Of a DNA stretch of 64,000 bases, positions 22,426-34,927 are shown piece after piece. The translations under genes were made by a program, and so were the position numbers. The notes under the pieces are model-generated. The model did not search any database. It saw nothing but the letters and a program-made list of their open reading frames with translations, and was not told where the DNA came from. The stretch's first letter is position 1. Each line of letters starts with the position of its first letter. Source of the stretch: Liquidambar formosana (Eukaryota; Streptophyta; Magnoliopsida; Saxifragales; Altingiaceae); assembly GCA_039720395.1 (NCBI GenBank), contig CM077832.1, forward strand, positions 24,639,607 through 24,703,606, in the 5' to 3' direction.

Positions 22426-23961
22426 TCTAAAACAGAGGATTGGCACCCCTTTGTGTGCCAAGTGTCAAAATGAGATTTCTTTCTTTCTTTCTTTCTTTCT
22501 TTTTTTTTTTTTTTTGCACAAGCTGATGCAGGGACACAATTGCCTTTTTGGTAAAATTACTCTTTAGTAACCGTTTTCTAATCTAATACCAAAAAAGGAT
22601 ATTTTCTATCAACTTACTACAAATTGACTACAAATGTGTGCTAAAATGACAACTAATTTCCATTGTTTCATGTTAATTTGGGAAGTAGTCACTAAAATGT
22701 AATTTTGCCAAAAAGTTCCTTTAATTACTTTCGGGAAAACTACTTTTAGTTATCACTTTCCAACTTAATACTAAACAAAGGATATTGTTTGTCAACTTAC
22801 CACAAATTGACTTGATAGGTGTTTCAAAAGGACTATTAACTATCTTTGTTTGGTATCAAGCTAGGAAATGGTCACCAAAAGATAAATTCCCCAAAAGATA
22901 AATTTCTCACCTTTTTTTTTCCTTTATTATTTTTGTTGATATTACTTACTCTTTCTCATGTGGTAAAAGTAATTAAGTTGACGCTTGGTATTTACTGCAT
23001 ATCTCTTTATTTTTATATGTGAGGATTAAAAAACCCATACTATACAATGTTCAACTCAAACTTAATAGACTGTACTATATTTTTCTATTTTCTTTATGCC
23101 TATTCATTTCCCCTTCTAAAAATTGAACATATAAAATTATAAATAGTCATAATTAAAAAGAGAGACAAATAAAGGTAAAGAGGATTAAAAAAGAAAACGC
23201 GATCCACCGAAATCTTCAAATTCTCCTGATTTGCTTCTAACAAAAAAAAAAAAAAAAAAAAAAATCTATTTTAATCAAAATTAATTCTTCCATATGGTTA
23301 ATTACATAAAGTTGAAAAGATTTATACTTTCTCTTATTTTCTTCTCCCTCTAATTTTTTCTCCTATTCTCCTTCTCAGTCTAGATTTTTGTCTCATCTTT
23401 TTATGCTCTAATCTCAAACAAATTTTTAATATTTTTCCCCATGGTTTTTCACTATTTGTGAAACCCACTTGAAACCTCATGGAAGGCTAAGATTCATCGT
23501 TGTCATGCATTCTAAAATCTGCACTGTCGGATTTTGAGATACTTTCAACGGCTATACTTACTTTAGTATATACCAACATGTTAAAACCATGATTGTGGGA
23601 TGGGGTAAACTCTAGAGAATTTTAATATTTTTCCACCAAATATCATAACGTGTCAGTTCCTTCATTTTTTACAAATTTATACTATTAAATTAATTGTTTT
23701 TCAAAATAATTTATCTTTTTCGGGAGTATAATTAAATTTTGTGTGATACATTATGCTAACATCACACCAAAAATAATCAAAATAATTTTGATTGAACATC
23801 AAAGATTATTTTTGTCTATATCTTTTAAATTTAATTGACATATTATATTAACAAATACATTTTACTATTTTAGAGAAAAAGTATTCTGTTAAAATTCTAA
23901 TTTGCTAATAATATTATTTATTTATAAATTAATCCGTGCATCGCACGGGATTCGAAGCTAG
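22426..23961 (+). mobile_element. Non-autonomous Helitron, copy 3
   Basis: It starts TCTAAAACAGAGGA after A at 22425 and ends CTAG (23958-23961) before T. The 3' hairpin CCGTGC-ATC-GCACGG lies at 23934-23948, nine bases upstream of CTAG. The interior matches copy 2 in inverted order, including the ACAAATTGAC / CTAATTTCC block and the A+T-rich 3' third. It contains no replication or helicase protein. Confidence 0.83.
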
Positions 23962-24401
23962 TATAATAATAATAATAATAATGTTCGACCATTATAGACC
24001 GCTAACTGGAGAAAAATGGAGAGAGGGAGTGGAGAGGATCCAAACCCAACACCTTTTTAATGAACTTTTGATCTTGATTGTCAATTCCATAGAAAATGAC
24101 GTGTTGCGTGCACATTAAAATATTAAATTTCCAGTGCCGGATAGGAGAGGAAACGCTCGCTTGGGTGAGTATACTACAATTAACAAAGAGAGAATACAGA
24201 TAGAGGAGTTCTTGGGGAAAAAAAGTAACACGTGGCATCACTAGGTATATAGATTATATATAGATATAGATAAATGTAATATAGCAATCCAACGTTTCTT
24301 GGAATAAAGGACTAGGGAAGAGGACCGAGCCTCTTTCTGGCCTGGACTCCCCCACCTTCTCCTAACTTCCCCAAACAAACCCACTAATGCTCCACTATTT
24401 T
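23962..24401. other. Gene-free stretch
   Basis: An (ATA)n tract follows the Helitron. An ACACGTGGCATCAC motif near 24230 recalls Helitron 5' interiors, but no end could be defined. No coding signal. Confidence 0.4.
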
Positions 24402-24690
24402 TGTAACACCCATAAATTTTAAATAAGGTATTAAGGGTCTAACATGGTGCTAATATAGGTATTAACGGATTTTGTTGGTTCTTTCATGCCTAACATGGCA
24501 TGTGATGAGTGAAGATGTGTTTGGATATGCATGAGTAATGAATGATGTTAATTTTGCGTGATATAAGTGTTAATATGTATGAATATAGCATAATATACAT
24601 ATCCCTTTGAATTTATAGGTATTTTCTGCCTAGGCTGATTGATCGGCCTCAAGGCCCCAACACTTTAGGCCGGTTTTGTGCTTAGAAATG

Positions 24691-24736
<46 letters not shown>

Positions 24737-25509
24737 TGATGATGATGGTGTGTGGGGGTGAGGGTTTGCACCCTCCACCCCATCTTTCTCCTTTGCATGT
24801 ATATCCTAGGGCCGATCCACACTCTTAAGTAGGGCGACCCTGAGGTAAGGCCACTCAAGCAATCACTTGAGACCCCGAAATTTTGACAAAAAATAAGAGG
24901 GGGAGGGGCCCAAATTAGTTGGTACCCTTGTAGTAGGTCCAAAAAAAATATAAAAAAATACATTTTTTTTTAATAACTAGATGAGCAAAGTGTTGGGATA
25001 AATTAACCTTTCTCTACCACACACACAACGATTAACATGAAAAGAAAGAAATAATTAAAGAAATAAGAACACAAAAATTTATGTAGTTCCTTCTAGTTAA
25101 GGTATGTCAACGGCACACACACAATTCCACTATGTTTTGAGGTGAAAAAGAGAATACAAGACACAAAGCCTTTTGACCAGCCCCCTTATATATAACATCT
25201 GTAGTAATTAGAGTTAACATAGAATCATGGGAAAACACCTAAAATACCCTTCCATAAAAGTACGAAAGTTGTATTGTAGGGCCGTGCCGAACCCTTTATG
25301 GGGGCTACGCGTCCGTGCCAATCCTGTTGACTAATATCATTAGACTCCACATATCACAACACAAAAGTTCCAATCCAAGTTTAAGGGTTCCAAATAATTC
25401 CTAAGTTCCCAACCCAAGTTTATATATAATAGCTCAAATTGCCAAATAATTTACTCAAGCCCAAAACCAAAACCAAAACCGGGAAAAAAAAAAAAAAACA
25501 AAACAAAAT

Positions 25510-25540
<31 letters not shown>

Positions 25541-25809
25541 AACGTTTTACCCTAAATTAGATCAGATCTATCGCTTCTACTAGTATGCCTCCAACCTCCA
25601 ACCTTCAATCTCCTCTCTCCCTCTCTTATGCTCTCAACCTCTCACAGCCTCCACCCTAATTAGATCAAATCATATCAGAATTCTATTTGAAAGATTAGAA
25701 GAATCTTATTACCTCTCGGACAAAGAAGTCAAGTACACCAAACATCCAAACCATTCTCTCTTTAATTGATCAATTTTTTCACTTTTTATTTCCTATATAT
25801 ATATATGTA

Positions 25810-25983
25810 CGATTATGTTCCCATCAGCATGTGTCGATATAATTTATATCAACACCTGTATTAAGAGTTGTATCTTATGCATTAGTGAGATATGAGGTAC
25901 ATTAGACCAATGCAAGGGGTACAACCCTCAATGCATGGTGTTGATATAACTTATATTAACACTTGCTGATGGGAACATAACCG
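25810..25983 (-). mobile_element. Palindromic TA-associated element, copy 7
   Basis: Both ends carry the GTTATGTTCCCATCAGC motif as inverted repeats (GATTATGTTCCCATCAGC at left, GCTGATGGGAACATAACC at right). This makes it the only copy here with clean long terminal inverted repeats. It is inserted in the hAT relic and flanked by TA repeats. Confidence 0.7.
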
Positions 25984-26040
25984 TATATATATATATATAG
26001 ATAGATAGGGCACTCTGATATGCACACATAAGGGCACTCT

Positions 26041-26392
26041 GATATTAATGGGGGAGGTTTATTTTTAGAGTTAAAAGTCTTGAAAGAAGTTTTACCAGCA
26101 GATCTAAAAAGGCCAAATTATTGAATTATTTGAAAGAATTGATAGTTATTTCTCAAATGCTAAGATTGTTTATAGAATATTGTTGATCATACTAGTTATA
26201 GTTGCATTTGCAGAAAGAACTTTTTCAAAGTTAAAGTTGATCAAATCTTACCTTCGTTCAATTATGTCATAAGAAATATTGACCAGATTAGCTATATTAT
26301 CTATTGAATATGATATGGTAAAAAAGCTTGATTATGCTAACTTAATTAGTGATTTTGCAACTAAAAATGCGAGAAGAGTAATATTTAAGTGA
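26041..26392 (+). pseudogene. hAT transposase C-terminal dimerisation region, broken
   Basis: Translation of 26113-26392 gives the conserved hAT C-terminal dimerisation block, with AFAERTFSKLKLIKSYLRS and LAILSIEYDMVKKLDY in the right order, ending at TGA. An in-frame TAA interrupts it near 26269. Upstream, a shift near 26125 joins it to LELKVLKEVLPADLKRP in another frame. It resembles TTF-type zinc-finger/hAT transposases. The catalytic core is absent and the relic is inactive. Confidence 0.75.
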
Positions 26393-27426
26393 TACTTTAC
26401 TACAGTTAATAGTTGGTTCATTTCTTTTTGGTATTATAGTTTTATATTTTGTTTATTCTTTTCTTCTTCTTGTATATGTGAATTTTTCTAAATTATAAAG
26501 GAAGAAGATCATAGTTTATTTATTTATAGTTCTTATAAAGGTTTATTTTTTATCTTAATCTATATGAGCAAATTTTAGTAATCAGAAATGTAGGCAAATT
26601 TTGTGTGTACTAAGGAAAAAAAAATTGTTGGGTATAAATTTTGTTGTGCATATGAATATGTATAGAGGCCCCCATTTTAAGAGTTCACCTAGGGCCCCAA
26701 AAAAACTCAAGACCGGCCTTGTCATCAAGGTTTGGGGTTGCTGTGGAGTTTTACACTTAATCAACACCATGGGAGGTTAGGGTTTGTAATTATTTTGGGT
26801 GAATCACTATATCTTTGTATTTTAAAGCTTGTACGTGGCATTGGGAGAATTTTGACTACATCCATGGAGTTGGGACTCTATCACCATGATCAATTATGAC
26901 ATTTGAAAGCAAAGACTCAGATAAGGAAGCTTGTCTGTGCATCTTATGGTTGGATCTACACATCCATGACATCAATGAAGCATTTTCTATACATTTGGTT
27001 GAGGTATGTGCAATTTTCATAAGTTGAAACCATTGTCATAATAATAAGGTTATTATTATGTTATATAATGTTATTGGATTTTGTTTTCACATACTTCACG
27101 GGATAAATTGTGAATTAGAAATATTTGGTAATCTTTGTTAAGTAGGAGTTACCTATGTTATTAATTATATATTTATATGTATTTTAATTGATTTAATGCA
27201 TGATATTATGGTTGAATACACATGTATTAGTTGTTGGTTTTAATTTATGATTATAAATCATAAGTGATTTTCTACGCTTATGGTATTTATAACATAATTT
27301 GGAAGAATTATGAGATTTACTTTGAATATGGATTTTTGTGAGTATCATGTAAAGGATTTTTTATAAAAATCATTTTATAATATATTACATTTCATGGTGG
27401 CATAATTATGCATGAAATATAATTAA

Positions 27427-28369
27427 TTGCCACCACTCAAAATACTCTAAGCCCCCCAATATTTAAATAATTTGTGAAATTCTTTATATCTAAATGTAAA
27501 TTTACCAATAAGGACATGTCTTAAAGACTTTAAAAATTTCCTATCCCCACCCCACTCCACCCCCAATTCCAAAAACATTCCACCATCTATAGACTTCATG
27601 CTTTCACAAACCCTAACAACCTTGACACCAAATCCATATTTACATTAAAAAAAAAATAGTATTTCTCATGTTATATTAAATAATGGACAAGAAAAGCATT
27701 GATAGAGATGATATTAGCAACCAAAAGGTAAATATTTATACACTTTTTATCAAGTTTAACTTCAGTTTTTCGAATGCTGAATTTTATCTTGTTCGGTTTT
27801 TCGACTCCGAACATATTTATAATGTTCATTTCTGTAACACTAAACTCTTTTAACGCATTCCGACTTCTAAGTCTGAACAAAATTATTTTGTTACCGTTTT
27901 CCAACTCCGAACAAATGGATATTCTTCGGTTATGTAACTATGAACAAATGGATATTGTTCACCTGTAGGAGTCCGAACAAGCTTGTGTTGTTCCATTTTA
28001 AAACACCGAACAACTTAACTATACAACAATTGAAAATTGTTCGTATATGTAATTGTGAATGGATTTTGAGTGTTCGTGTTTATAAATTGGAACAAATAAT
28101 AGAGGTTCGGTTTTAAAGATCCGAACATTTTTATATTGTTCTTTTCTATAAAGCCGAACATATATACTTTATTCTTACTAATAAGTCTAAACATATATAA
28201 TATGTTCTTACTAATAGGTCCGAACAGGTTGGGGATGGGGTGGAAAAATGTTTGGGAATTTTTTCTTAAGGGTATTTTAGGAAGATAAGGGGGTGCTTTC
28301 AATAAAATATGGGGGGATTTAATTAGTGGGGGGCTTAGAGTATTTTGAGTGGTGGCAATAGCCTAGCCC
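27427..28369. mobile_element. TIR element with CTATTGCCACCAC ends (copy 2)
   Basis: GCCACCACTCAAAATACTCT at the left is repeated in reverse complement at the right, where the end extends to GGGCTAGGCTATTGCCACCAC. The left end seems to have lost about 12 bases. ATTAATT abuts both sides, a likely target duplication. It is inserted in LTR A. Its internal hairpin array is shared with copy 1 at 1654-2773. Confidence 0.65.
27770..28230. repeat. Array of GTTCGG/CCGAAC hairpin units
   Basis: About ten units of the form (T)GTTCGG-N(9-14)-(C)CGAACA, or diverged versions, lie at a spacing of roughly 40-46 bp, alternating with AT spacers. Clear examples are at about 27790-27812, 28103-28127 and 28140-28160. 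The same unit type occurs in copy 1 at 2168-2400. Stop-poor frames over it are repeat artefacts. Confidence 0.65.
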
Positions 28370-28491
28370 ATTAATTAAATACTTGGTAAAAGTAATGAGG
28401 GGTTAATGGAGTTGGACTATTTACGGTTATAGAATGTCTTATTGTATTTTTCACTTCATTGGTCATGGGGCACTGCAGTCCATGTAAGGAT

Positions 28492-30755
28492 TGTCATGAC
28501 CTAAATTAATTAAGCCGTGATTAATATTAATAAAACTAGTTTAATTTAGAAAATCATTTAGTAAACATGTAATTTCAATAAAAATTTCGGCATGACCCAT
28601 TCGTGAATGGAACCTATAAGTTCCATAACAAAAAAAAAAAAAAAAAACCCGTATAAAATAGTTATAAAATTTCCTGTTATCCCTCATTGGTATCATCACA
28701 TGCTAAATAAACCATATAAAGAGATCTATGAAATTAAAATATTACAAACCATAAGTTATTACGTGTTTAGCGCCTATTGGTCGAATGCAAAGGTGTTTAG
28801 TTAAACATAAACATGATATTAAAATTGTTCAAGATCATAATAATATTCCAAAATGATCTGACAATTTGCTAATTCCAATGAAAGCATGACACCTCAAGGC
28901 GAGGTCTCCCCAGCTATGAAATCATCTGAAAAAGGTTTATAAAATATAGGAGTGAGTATAAAACTCAGTAGATATAATTTTTATATAGAAATAACCAAAG
29001 CATGATAATATAACCAATTTAAATCATGCTTAAAATATAATTAAAACACATGTGATGTTATAAATGATATGCGACTCATGTCCATTTAACATAATCCATA
29101 ATCATAGACCACTCCCACAGGAGTCTTCGCGCGGAAACAGAAGATTTAAAACCACCTCCAAGAGGACAACACAAGGGTTCCTAGTTGGACCAAAAAGTAT
29201 CTAGGACCAAAGGAATGAAAAACACCGCTAAGTCCCTTGACAGCTAGTAGTCCAAATCCAATGATCCTTTAATATACTTTTACCAAGTAATTAATTAAAT
29301 CCATTTCATACATTTTATACCAATGAATGTCATGAAAAACTTAATAATCCATATGCATGTCAATATATATCCAGAAATCATCAATATATAATAATTCCAT
29401 AATTATACAACATATTGGGTTATGTAAAGCATTGAAAATATAGATCAACAAGAATTTACATAGCATGCACATTTAAAATAAACCAAAATATAATAAATAT
29501 ATCAACCCATATACTCCCAAATGTATTATTCCTAAATATAGGGTTATGTAAACTAGACCCTAGTACATGCATTACAAAATATACATGATAATACATCCAA
29601 AAATCACGTAAACTCATAACTAACACCAATATACAATTTTATTCAATATATATGGGCTTATATCCTCACCTATTATCATTCCTAAGGTTAAAACCCATGA
29701 AAATTACACCTACCTCAAATATGTTGCACCAAACGTAGAGAAAATGTGTTGGTAGTGTTAGATCCGAGCCTAGAATGCAAGAACAAGCTCCAAGCTCCAC
29801 AAATCAAGCTTGAATCCTCTCTAAGCACGTGTAGATCTTCAAATCCAACCCCTAGAATGCGAGTTCAAGCATTAAAATGAGGTGAGAGAGTAAAAAACCC
29901 AAGCATGCAAGAGAAAAATGTGATTTTTCTCTCTCAAAACGCTCCCTTTCTCTCTCCTCTCTCTCTCTCCTCCTTCTTTCTCCTTTTCTCTCTTGGTCTT
30001 CAAAATGCAGCAAAATGGGAGTTACAAGTCGTGCTTGAAGGGTTTTAAAAGGGCTGAGGGGCACATGCATCATTTGACGCACTTTAAAAAAAAAATTTAC
30101 ATTCTGCCATACCCCGATTGATCGAGGTTTGAGGCCTGATTGATCAGACCATGGTAAAGCTTAATAGGCTTATACCGTGTACCTCCAATCAATCGGCCTC
30201 AAGGCCCGATCGATCGGCCCATGCCAGAAATGCTCAATAATAAATGCCAATGAGTCTAAACCTCTACAACATAGACCACTACTTTATTTTCATTAAAAAC
30301 ATTTAAGTTTTACTTTAAGTTATTTAATGAAAATAAGCAAACAACCCCCCATTTGAATCCAAATAAAATATCAGAAAAATCATATTCCAAGTATATCAAA
30401 ATCTCATTTTCAAGTTTTAGTACAAAATCCGTCTCCCGATAGATTTTTTAAAAACAAACTTATCAGGAAACCAATCGAAACGTGATAATAAAATCCCATA
30501 AAATCACAAATGTCTTATAATATTATAAACTTCCATTACCGCACAAAATTATCTTTAAAAACAAAGATTTACGAAAATCCATTTTTTCCCAACACTTAGC
30601 TAAATTTCAACAGTATAAAAATGTGAAATCGTAAACACATCAACATCACAGACATGCAATACCTATGCGTGACAATACCCGACAAATCAACTAATGTACA
30701 TGCAAATCATGCATTAAAGGTGAGATTATCCTAATTAAATGACACAGGCATTACA
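28492..30755 (-). mobile_element. Solo LTR B (gypsy-like), TSD RGGAT
   Basis: On the minus strand it starts TGTAATGCCTGTGTCATTT and ends TTAGGTCATGACA. It is flanked by AGGAT (28487-28491) and GGGAT (30756-30760). It is the same family as A and C. Landmarks include paired GATTGATCGG/GGCCTCAAGGCC palindromic blocks at 30110-30225, a GA-rich leader (29930-30000) and the GGGGAGAC..CGCCTTGAGG block at 28895-28915. The open frame 29852-30082 is GA-repeat derived. Confidence 0.72.
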
Positions 30756-31494
30756 GGGATGTCATGCTATATTTCCTGTTGGGTTTACTATGGTTTCCGA
30801 TTTGGAATGTTTTGCCGTATTTCCTCTTTTACGTATGTGTCATGTCCCTGAGTTATGCAAAAGTTGGGTAAGTAATGGAAATAATTAAATTGGACATGAG
30901 TCATATGCATTGAATATCATGCATTATTTATTTTAAGTTATGATTTATATCTTAATTTTTCGTCAAGTATCGCGATTAGTATATTTTCTTTTAAATGATA
31001 TAATTGGTTTTTATTTATATCATTGCTCTAATTTATTTATTTAAAATTGTTCCTACTAAGTTGTTGAACTCACACCTATAAATGTTTTTCAGATAATATA
31101 GGAAATGTATTATGCAGTCATTTGCGAAGTAATACTTACTTGGAATATTTATAATGCGATATATTAATGTATTTCACGAGGAAATATGTATTAATATGTA
31201 TTTCACGTGATATTGTTGGGGAATGTAGTAATTTAATTTTATAGGTTTTGTTTTATGCGAAATATGATGCATGGGATGATATTACCAATGAATGGATGAC
31301 AAAGATTTTATTTATGAAAAAGTTTTCATACTTTTTCCTTATGATGGCATGTCCTATTTACAAATGGGTTATATCCAAAATTTTAAAAATGAATGCAATT
31401 TGACACATGTCATCCACTTTTTAACAAATGATTTATTAAAGAAAAGTTTGTTTTACTATAATTGATCATGACCTAATTAATTTGGGTCGTGACA

Positions 31495-31935
31495 ACTCTA
31501 TTATGTACGGGGTATAATAAATTGGTGGAGAAAAGTAGAAAACTATGTAGGGAATACAATGAATAACAAAAATTTTAATTCAATTCTTTATAACCTTGAA
31601 TCTAATTGCGGTTCATTACAAAACTAAAACCAAATCTTTAAATTGATTGATATTTATTGACGTTAAGCAATACAAGTGTCATTCATCCACGATATCCACA
31701 CCAAGCAAAATCCTTCAAATTGCTATTAAGTTGCTCCTTAGGGTTTGCTAGAAGAAAGAGAAGACGAGAGAGAGAGAGCACTATAGGGCTGTCCAAAGTG
31801 GAGTATAATGTGTACGTGCATGTGTTGGCATAGATATATATACACACTATAAGAGGGCCAACCTTAGAGTTCCCAATCCTAAGTAGATTAGATGCAAATC
31901 CCTTATTCAAATCCCAATCCAACAATTTTTCTTGA
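31495..31935. other. Gene-free stretch
   Basis: AT-rich spacer between LTR A and LTR fragment C. The minus-strand frame 31683-31970 has no recognisable domain. Confidence 0.4.
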
Positions 31936-34056
31936 AGTACGTGTATTAGGGGTCTAGTGTATATACTCACATGCTAGGTTTATTAGGTTTAGGAGTATAT
32001 TGACTTAAAATATATGTTGGATTGATGTCTATTTACCCCATATATATAGTAGAAATTATTGTTAGTCTGTATTCCAAATGTTTTATATAGCCCTACCATG
32101 TTATATAGTTATTGAAGAACTATATATTTTGACTTTCTGAGTATATTGAATTGCATTGGGATTTTATATGCGTTTCATATCATCATTGGCATAATAATGT
32201 TTGAAATGGAATTACATAAATACGTGGTAAAAATAATAGGGGGTCATTGGAGTTGGTTTATTGCAATCATGGGATGTCTTACTGCATTTTCCACTCCATT
32301 GGTCATGGGCTACTATGGTCTCATACAAGATATCTTTATTGTAAACCTGAATAAAGGCTAATGCGATTCCAAATAGGGATGTCGTGCTGTGTTGCCCTTG
32401 GTGGTTGAGTTTTAAATCATCAGTTTTAGCGTAAAGCCTCCTACGAGAGTGGTTTGGTAATTGAAGAATAATGTAAATGGATATGGAATCGCATTACATT
32501 CATGGCATATCATGTATTTAAATGATCTTATTTAGCATGATTTATTTGGTTATCATGCTTTTTGATTAATTTCATATGAAAATTATATCTACTGAATTTT
32601 ATATTCACTCCTATTTTTATAAATATTTTTCATATGATTATAGGACTGGGGAGACTTCACCTTGAAGCATTTTAATCAGTTTAATCTTGTGGACCAGATT
32701 AATTATGTTCTGTTGTGCTTGGAACAATTTATGTTATGTATTAAGACAATTAAATATTGGAGAAATTAGCCAAAAGTACACTTTTAGCATAAACATTTAG
32801 CCGAGAGTCCACATATATTTCTTTTAATGCTTCAAGTGCACACCTTCGCTAAAATGACCATGTTTTTGGCTGATATTGGGAATCATCTTCTCACGGATAC
32901 CATTTATGCCCTTCTTGTCAGATATGGTAAGAAATTAAAGGGATTCTTCACACAAATACCAGATTTTCCTCCCTCATTAACGATTTGAATTTGAATTTTT
33001 TATTTTATTCCGTTTTTAATGCACGAGATTACTTGATTTTGGCAGATTTGATACCATATTTAGATATGGTATAAGTGTTAACTACGATGATTTTTTTTTT
33101 AAATTTTTTATTTTCTTCCATTTTTAACGCACGAGATTACTTGATTTTCATCGGTAATCTCTAGTTTATATGTAACTATTGTTACATAAAGTACATGTAA
33201 CTTTTGTGCCCTTTTTTTGAATTTTCAAGTTATTTAAAACAATTATCAAAAAAAAATTTCCAAACCCAAATGTAACTGTTTTTAATACCCCAAAAAGAAT
33301 GTCTACTTAAAAAATAAAATACATTTCAATTTTTGAAAAAAAAAAAATTAAAACAATTACATAAAATATAGTTTCAATTTTAAAAAAAGTTACACATTTT
33401 ATTATAATTTTTCAAATACAAACACGAAAATCTAAAATTTAAAACAGTTATATGATCTATGTGGAAAGAGACGTTTGTTTGCCTTTAATTCAATTATGGA
33501 ATCTTTGAATATGAGGGGCCATGATTTTCGAAATTTTGGGACGAAATACTTTCCGAGTATCATGGAGAATTTATTTCTTTAAATTTTAAATGGAAAGTAT
33601 TAATAGTGATAAGGGCATTTTTGTCATGACATTATAAAGAGGACTTTAGGCTTAATTAGTTTTTAAAAGGGGACTTGTGTCTGTTTAAGTTTTGACAAAA
33701 GGAGTTATCCCCAAACGCCGCTTAAATATTATGGAGTTGTAGTATTTAATATTTTTCTATACAGCCAATGGGCACAAGACATGTATTATTAAATGGTCTG
33801 TAATATTTTAATTATGTAGGGTTTTTTTTATGTGGATTATAATGTATGTTATGATACCAATCATGGATGATAAGTTATCTTAATGTTTTCAAACATGTTT
33901 ATCATGGTATGTCCATTTTATGAATAAATCATGCTAAATTTTTTATAAAATTACAGGTTTTGAACACGTGTCATTTACATTAAATTCAAATGTTTTGTTT
34001 AAAATAAAATGGTATTATTATTATTGATCACGACTTAAGTAATTTGGGACATGATA
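31936..34056 (+). mobile_element. LTR fragment C, same family as A and B
   Basis: The right end (TTGATCACGACTTAAG..GGGACATGATA) and interior blocks at 32219-32335 and 32480-32665 match A and, inverted, B. The left end is missing. The open frame 32146-32361 lies in these LTR blocks and is not a gene. A 963-bp element interrupts it at 32759. Confidence 0.6.
32759..33721 (+). mobile_element. MULE-like element with unlike ends, copy 2
   Basis: Flanked by the perfect 9-mer TTAAATATT (32750-32758 and 33722-33730). It starts GGAGAAATTAG and ends CCAAACGCCGC, the same two unlike ends as 5547-6704. It contains a ~113-bp internal duplication (blocks at about 32988 and 33101 sharing GCACGAGATTACTTGATTTT). 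Non-coding. Confidence 0.65.
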
Positions 34057-34519
34057 TAGTGCCTCTTACCTTCCTGATGGCTTATCTTATTTTAGAGTAA
34101 ATTTCTCTAGTGATGACCATTTAGATCCTTGCAAGGGGTCTAGTTGGTTCTCAAACCTACCAAGTAGCAACTCCGTTCCACGCTACGCTTAAAATTTAGT
34201 AGTGTACTCCTGAGTTGCGCGTGTTGGGATGTAGCGTTCACAGTCTTGACACATGTTTTATCTATAATGCTATATAACCATCGTGTATGTGTGCCCAAAG
34301 TCACCTTATGCTGAAAGTCATGCTATGAATATTTATGTATGAAACTGACAAAATATTTTACAATGCAAACCATGCATTATAAGGATGATTTCTCAACTAA
34401 ACAAGTACGGTCCTCACAATGCTTTATGCAATGGTGGTGCTGGATTGGGATGGGTGTAACCTGGCTTGAGTGGGGAAGAAGAGACCCCCCTCATTTGCTG
34501 TTTCTCATTGTTAGTCATG

Positions 34520-34579
<60 letters not shown>

Positions 34580-34927
34580 GGTAAATTGATTGCACAAGTT
34601 GGAATGGTGGAACATAGACTTTTAACTGTAGAAATTAAACTATACAGACTTATAACCCAAGTATGGGGTCATAAGAAAACCCTGATGTTCAAATTTAAAC
34701 AATGTCTTTCTAAATAATCAAAATTAAAAATTTTTTTAAAATAATTATAAAAGACATTATTTGATTTTGAACACTCAATACTTGATTTTGAACACCAAAA
34801 AAAAAAGTTTTCTAAATAAAGCAAATGTAAGGAGACACGTATGCAAACACAACCAATGGTTTGGTTGAGACACAGGATCACACTCACCACGGTTGTGAAA
34901 AAGTGTGGAAATTACCAAAGTGAAACC
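34057..34927. other. Gene-free stretch with (TA)n(GA)n
   Basis: No gene recognised. A compound (TA)n(GA)n microsatellite lies at 34520-34574. Confidence 0.5.

Larger units (their letters stand above)
24807..26721 (+). mobile_element. Degenerate hAT transposon within LTR A
   Basis: The ends TAGGGCCGATC and (reverse complement) CAAGGCCGGTC are imperfect inverted repeats of a kind common in hAT elements that end GGCCGG. The 3' interior has the usual GGGGCC-rich block and, upstream of it, the C-terminal part of a transposase. Most of the transposase is gone. The 8-bp target duplication is not readable. A palindromic element (25810-25983) has inserted into it. Confidence 0.65.
24402..31494 (+). 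mobile_element. Solo LTR A (gypsy-like), split by three insertions
   Basis: It starts TGTAACACCCATAAATTTTA and ends AATTTGGGTCGTGACA. LTR blocks at 24402-24806, 26722-27426, 28370-28491 and 30756-31494 are collinear with the intact reverse copy B and with copy C, for example GAGGTATGTGCAATTTTCAT at about 27000 and GGTCATGGGGCACT at 28461. Removing the insertions leaves about 2 kb. Flanking 5-mers (ATTTT, ACTCT) do not match well, so whether it is a solo LTR or part of a longer element is open. Confidence 0.65.

Noticed and set aside
24185..24260. A fourth Helitron end
   Set aside because: Only an ACACGTGGCATCAC motif is shared; no TC start, hairpin or CTAG was found.
28492..31494. One 3-kb element with TGTCATGACC/GGTCGTGACA inverted ends
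   Set aside because: The interior is two opposed pieces: a reversed solo LTR (28492-30755, TSD RGGAT) followed by the 3' part of LTR A. The inverted ends are the 3' LTR termini of the two.
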